From: Sedimentibacter hydroxybenzoicus DSM 7310
Lineage (GTDB): Bacteria; Bacillota; Clostridia; Tissierellales; Sedimentibacteraceae
Direction of reading: 5' to 3'
DNA: 43,057 bases
Assembly: GCF_013403245.1 (NCBI RefSeq)
Contig: NZ_JACBNQ010000027.1
Location: 1-43,057 of the forward strand
The notes under the pieces are model-generated. The model did not search any database, was not told the DNA's origin, and was given only the letters and a program-made list of their open reading frames with translations. The translations under genes were made by a program, and so were the position numbers. Below, one piece after another: positions 40,255 to 43,057 of this stretch; the first letter of the stretch is position 1, and the number at the start of each line of letters is the position of its first letter.

Positions 40255-42449
40255 TATTTATTTAATTCCCTTCTTCTTTTTACTAAGAAGCTCGCCGCAT
40301 CTATACCGTGGCTTCCTCTTCCGAAACCTGCATCAAGACCTGCCTCCAATGCTATTTCATTAGATACCTGAGTACCTCCGCAAATTATCATAATTTTATC
40401 TCTGATACCTTTTTCCACACATAAATCATGAATTTTCTTCATGTTTTTAACATGAACATCATCATGAGTTATAATTGTGCTGACCAAAATTGCATCTGCA
40501 TTAGTTTCAATAGCCGCATCAACTAATTTTTCAACAGGGCATGAGGTTCCAAGATATTCGTATTTAATTCCAAAACCTTCAATACCACCATGTTTGATGT
40601 CCAAGGTTTCTTTTAAACCAACTGAATGCTCGTCTTCTCCAACAGTTGCCGCAACAACAAACATAGGTTTATTTTGGATATCTTCTCTTATTTCTGCTTC
40701 AGACAATACTTCGATTTTTTCAGGGATTACTAATTCATTAACATCAATATCAAAATTAACTCTTCCCTTGATTTCGCAGTAAGTACCTTCTGACGGATGC
40801 ATGCATTGCTTATGAACCACAGTTACATCCTCTAAACCCATTTTTTCACCGCATTTGATAGCAGCAAATTCCGCAGTTCTTTCATCTAACGGTAAGAAGA
40901 TTGACAACAGCACCGTTCCGTCTGCTCTCCATTCTACTTCCGGCTTAACAAGATTAGTGTCATAGTATTTTTTAGTTTCTTCCAACCTTACATTGACATT
41001 GTCGTTTTCATCCAATTCATCTATATATTGAATCTTCGAACGATCCTCAAATGTATCTCCGCCTATTGCATCACTTGCTTTTTTAAATTCCGCAGGAATG
41101 TTGTTGTATCCATAGTGAACTGAAACAGGAGCAAAGTAATCTTCATCTCTTTCGTATATGAAGCCGTATCCGATACCGCCTTCGATTTCTCTTGCAATAC
41201 CGTCTCCGTTTCTTTCCGGATATTTACCGCTGTCTACAAAGAAGCCTTGTTCAACGGCTTTGAAGAAACCGCCTACTTCAAGCATTTCTTCCATAAACAG
41301 TATTGCTCTTTCCTTAAGCTCCCTGACTTCCTTTCCTAAAGAACCTTCTCTGTCAAGCTTAACCATTTCTCTTAGACCGTCCATACCTGTAAGAGATTGT
41401 TTAGCAGTCATAACACCTGCTATGTTGTTGTAATGCCAAGGCACATTTCTTCCTTCATCAGGAGTGATTGTTGACTGAATATCAGCACTGGTAAGTCGCG
41501 AAATCATCATATTAAGCGTATGAGTAACAGCTGCTTCACGGGTATCTGATTCCATATACTTAGTATTTTGTTGTGCTCTCATTTTATACTCTCTGAACAA
41601 ATCACGAAGAGCAACCGCATAAGGTAAGTCTAATCTCATACACGGTGCCGGCGGAGCTGTAGGCGGAACTGTTGAAAGTGCTATATTTTCAGGCTTAATA
41701 CCTACTTTTCTTGAGAATATGGAGTTAATAGCATGCTGAACCATTAATTCAGGCATAACCTTCCATGCTTTCATTGCAGTAGCATTGGCATTGTGAGCTC
41801 CGTCTATCTGAAGCATTCCGGACCATGCCATTATTTTTTTTGCCTCACATGCATCAACAAAGCTCCTGACCATATTAACATTTCTGTACAATACATTGTA
41901 TTGAGGGTCTTGGTGAGCTCCGTTAACGCCTTCTTCAGCAAACATAACGGCTATGTCAGGACCTGCAACTCCTGAAATATATGAGTGAAAATTAATCGGA
42001 CGACCAACTTCATCTTCTATCATATCGCAAGCTTTTCTGGAAGCCCTTACTTGCTTCCTTGTAACCATTATACCTCCGATACCTTGGTTTGTACCTTCTA
42101 ACAGAGAGTCAATGTGTGATTGACCTGCGGTTCTTATAACCATTATGTGGTCTGCGCCATGCCATGCTGCCATACGCATTCTTCTTATATCATCTTCAAA
42201 TCTGCCTGAAGCAATTTCTGTTGTGATTACACAATCCGGCTGAGGGTCTATGTATCCGAATCCTCTGCTGCCGGGTAACGGAACAGAATTTGTTAACGAC
42301 TTTGAAGCTTCGTGATATTCAAAATCACCAACTGTTCTGTCTTCGTTTCTTTCATCTCTCCAATGCCATCCACGTCTTCTTGGTTCATATTTATCTAAAT
42401 CTTTTAATAACTCTTTTATATCTATCTTCTTGTTTGGATCAAGCTTCAT
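40254..42449 (-). CDS. oraE: D-ornithine 4,5-aminomutase, large subunit
   Basis: A 731-aa protein of the size of C. sticklandii OraE. The N-terminal TIM-barrel part carries MRMAAWHGADHIMVIRTAGQ and PLP/AdoCbl-binding loops; the C-terminal Rossmann domain has the cobalamin-binding DEHSVG (DxHxxG, about residue 618), YLGTSCPV and MIICGGTQV. It moves the delta-amino group of D-ornithine to C4, giving 2,4-diaminopentanoate, using adenosylcobalamin and PLP. It lies 14 nt after oraS. Requires the cobalamin made with the help of the genes at 21.3-25.9 kb. Confidence 0.96.
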   Translation of the reverse strand: MKLDPNKKIDIKELLKDLDKYEPRRRGWHWRDERNEDRTVGDFEYHEASKSLTNSVPLPGSRGFGYIDPQPDCVITTEIASGRFEDDIRRMRMAAWHGADHIMVIRTAGQSHIDSLLEGTNQGIGGIMVTRKQVRASRKACDMIEDEVGRPINFHSYISGVAGPDIAVMFAEEGVNGAHQDPQYNVLYRNVNMVRSFVDACEAKKIMAWSGMLQIDGAHNANATAMKAWKVMPELMVQHAINSIFSRKVGIKPENIALSTVPPTAPPAPCMRLDLPYAVALRDLFREYKMRAQQNTKYMESDTREAAVTHTLNMMISRLTSADIQSTITPDEGRNVPWHYNNIAGVMTAKQSLTGMDGLREMVKLDREGSLGKEVRELKERAILFMEEMLEVGGFFKAVEQGFFVDSGKYPERNGDGIAREIEGGIGYGFIYERDEDYFAPVSVHYGYNNIPAEFKKASDAIGGDTFEDRSKIQYIDELDENDNVNVRLEETKKYYDTNLVKPEVEWRADGTVLLSIFLPLDERTAEFAAIKCGEKMGLEDVTVVHKQCMHPSEGTYCEIKGRVNFDIDVNELVIPEKIEVLSEAEIREDIQNKPMFVVAATVGEDEHSVGLKETLDIKHGGIEGFGIKYEYLGTSCPVEKLVDAAIETNADAILVSTIITHDDVHVKNMKKIHDLCVEKGIRDKIMIICGGTQVSNEIALEAGLDAGFGRGSHGIDAASFLVKRRRELNK

Positions 42450-42463
42450 CTTTCATACCCTCC

Positions 42464-42814
42464 TTAAAATAATGAGTCAACGTCTTCCCAATGTCTTCCG
42501 TTTGCAAGTTCAAGTCCTGCTTCGCGTACTGAGCAGCCTAATTTCTTAGACAATCTCCATACAACATTTCCTGCACCCTTGCCCATTAAACCTTTGTTCA
42601 TCACACCTTCAATGATTGGTTTAACTTCTAAACTTGAGAATCCCATTCTTAAAAGAATACTTCTTTCAACTGACGGAGTTGTATTCTTTTTTCCTAATTC
42701 TAATAAAGGGTCAACCACTTGTTCTGCTAAGTTCCAAAATCTATCATATAATTCTTCGTCTGAAAGATTTGCCAAGTGAACTCTTCTTTGCTCAAAATCA
42801 TCAGCTCTTTTCAT
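42464..42814 (-). CDS. oraS: D-ornithine 4,5-aminomutase, small subunit
   Basis: A 116-aa protein matching OraS, the alpha/small subunit. It starts KRADDFEQRRVHLANLSDEE and has RMGFSSLEVKPIIEGVM and GLMGKGAGNVVWRLSKKLG, the family's conserved core. It completes the heterodimer with OraE. A GGAGG ribosome site precedes ATG. It is downstream of the ortB end, separated by 135 nt that fold into a nested inverted repeat. Confidence 0.95.
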   Translation of the reverse strand: MKRADDFEQRRVHLANLSDEELYDRFWNLAEQVVDPLLELGKKNTTPSVERSILLRMGFSSLEVKPIIEGVMNKGLMGKGAGNVVWRLSKKLGCSVREAGLELANGRHWEDVDSLF

Positions 42815-42839
42815 TTTTATGCTCCTCCTGAAATATTAA

Positions 42840-42938
42840 ATTTGCAAATAGGCGCTATAAGGTATGGGGACACACCTCTAATTCATGGATAGTCTCTGAG
42901 GTAGAGGAATGTCCCCCAATCTAACGCCTTTTGCAATA
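42840..42938 (-). other. Nested inverted repeat between ortB and oraS
   Basis: The outer arms are TTGCAAATAGGCG (about 42841-42853) and CGCCTTTTGCAA (about 42926-42937). The inner arms are GGGGACACACCTCT (42866-42879) and AGAGGAATGTCCCC (about 42903-42916). Together they give a long interrupted hairpin filling the spacer. The inner GGGGACA/TGTCCCC ends recall family A. It could be a repeat insertion, a processing site or an attenuator setting oraS/oraE levels. Confidence 0.65.
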
Positions 42939-42949
42939 TTATGTGTTTA

Positions 42950-43057
42950 TTATAGGGATTTTAATACATTCTTTACATACTCAACATCTGTCTTGGTTTC
43001 TTCTGCCAAAAATTCTATATCGGCATCGTTTGGTGTTACATTGTATGTCGTTATTGC
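42950..43057 (-). CDS. ortB: Probable 2-amino-4-oxopentanoate thiolase beta subunit, C-terminal end
   Basis: Only the last 35 codons are in the window (open at the right edge), ending NDADIEFLAEETKTDVEYVKNVLKSL and a TAA. The helical, acidic tail and the position directly upstream of oraS match OrtB in the known order ord-ortA-ortB-oraS-oraE. OrtA/OrtB split 2-amino-4-oxopentanoate with CoA to acetyl-CoA and alanine. The identity rests mainly on gene order. Confidence 0.6.
   Translation of the reverse strand, partial: AITTYNVTPNDADIEFLAEETKTDVEYVKNVLKSL

Overview
The window looks like chromosomal DNA of a low-GC, spore-forming, amino-acid-fermenting anaerobe of the Clostridia/Tissierellia. 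Sedimentibacter-like is my best guess, from gene content only. The evidence is AT-rich sequence, strong GGAGG ribosome sites, TTGACA/TATAAT promoters, sporulation genes (spmA, spmB, cwlD) and the coenzyme-B12-dependent D-ornithine fermentation operon (end of ortB, oraS, oraE, a reactivase-like gene, orr). I saw no rRNA, tRNA, CRISPR array, prophage or intact transposase.

Layout. 1-3.9 kb: small conserved genes (unknown protein, P-loop protein, YhcC-like radical SAM protein, two small proteins, a Cof-type HAD phosphatase). 4.0-18.2 kb, all on the minus strand: an oligopeptide ABC transporter (oppBCDF-A), three peptidases (PepD-like M20, M19 membrane-type dipeptidase, M24 Xaa-Pro type) with a signal peptidase I, then a five-gene flavin/iron-sulfur amino-acid dehydrogenase complex. 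Together they look like peptide import, cleavage and oxidation of an imino or D-amino acid. 18.4-21.3 kb, plus strand: trkA-trkH potassium uptake. 21.3-25.9 kb, minus strand: late cobalamin genes (cbiB, cobD, a phosphomutase-like gene, cobQ), which fit the B12 need of ornithine aminomutase. 26.1-29.7 kb, plus strand: cwlD, then an unexplained group made of a duplicated-domain protein, a 25-residue peptide gene, a membrane HD-GYP protein and a DUF5317-like membrane protein. 29.7-32.2 kb, minus strand: spmA-spmB and a CBS-domain transporter-like protein. 32.6-35.0 kb, plus strand: a Tat-exported cysteine-motif lipoprotein with its own tatA, then a membrane glycosyltransferase.

35.0-37.8 kb is an accessory islet. 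It holds an XRE regulator with a small membrane protein, a tiny peptide gene overlapping a membrane-protein ORF, a RelB-type/MazF toxin-antitoxin pair, several GGGGACGG palindromic repeats, a 44-bp direct repeat enclosing about 1.45 kb, and what looks like the 5' scrap of a group II intron just after the ora operon terminator. 37.8 kb to the end is the ornithine operon, read leftwards.

Two dispersed palindromic repeat families recur, often directly at stop codons: A, around GGGGACGG...CCGTCCCC, and B, around TGAGAT...TCGGGATGACA. The least explained parts are the 27.0-29.7 kb group with its peptide, the Tat substrate/TatA pair, and the 35-37.8 kb islet.
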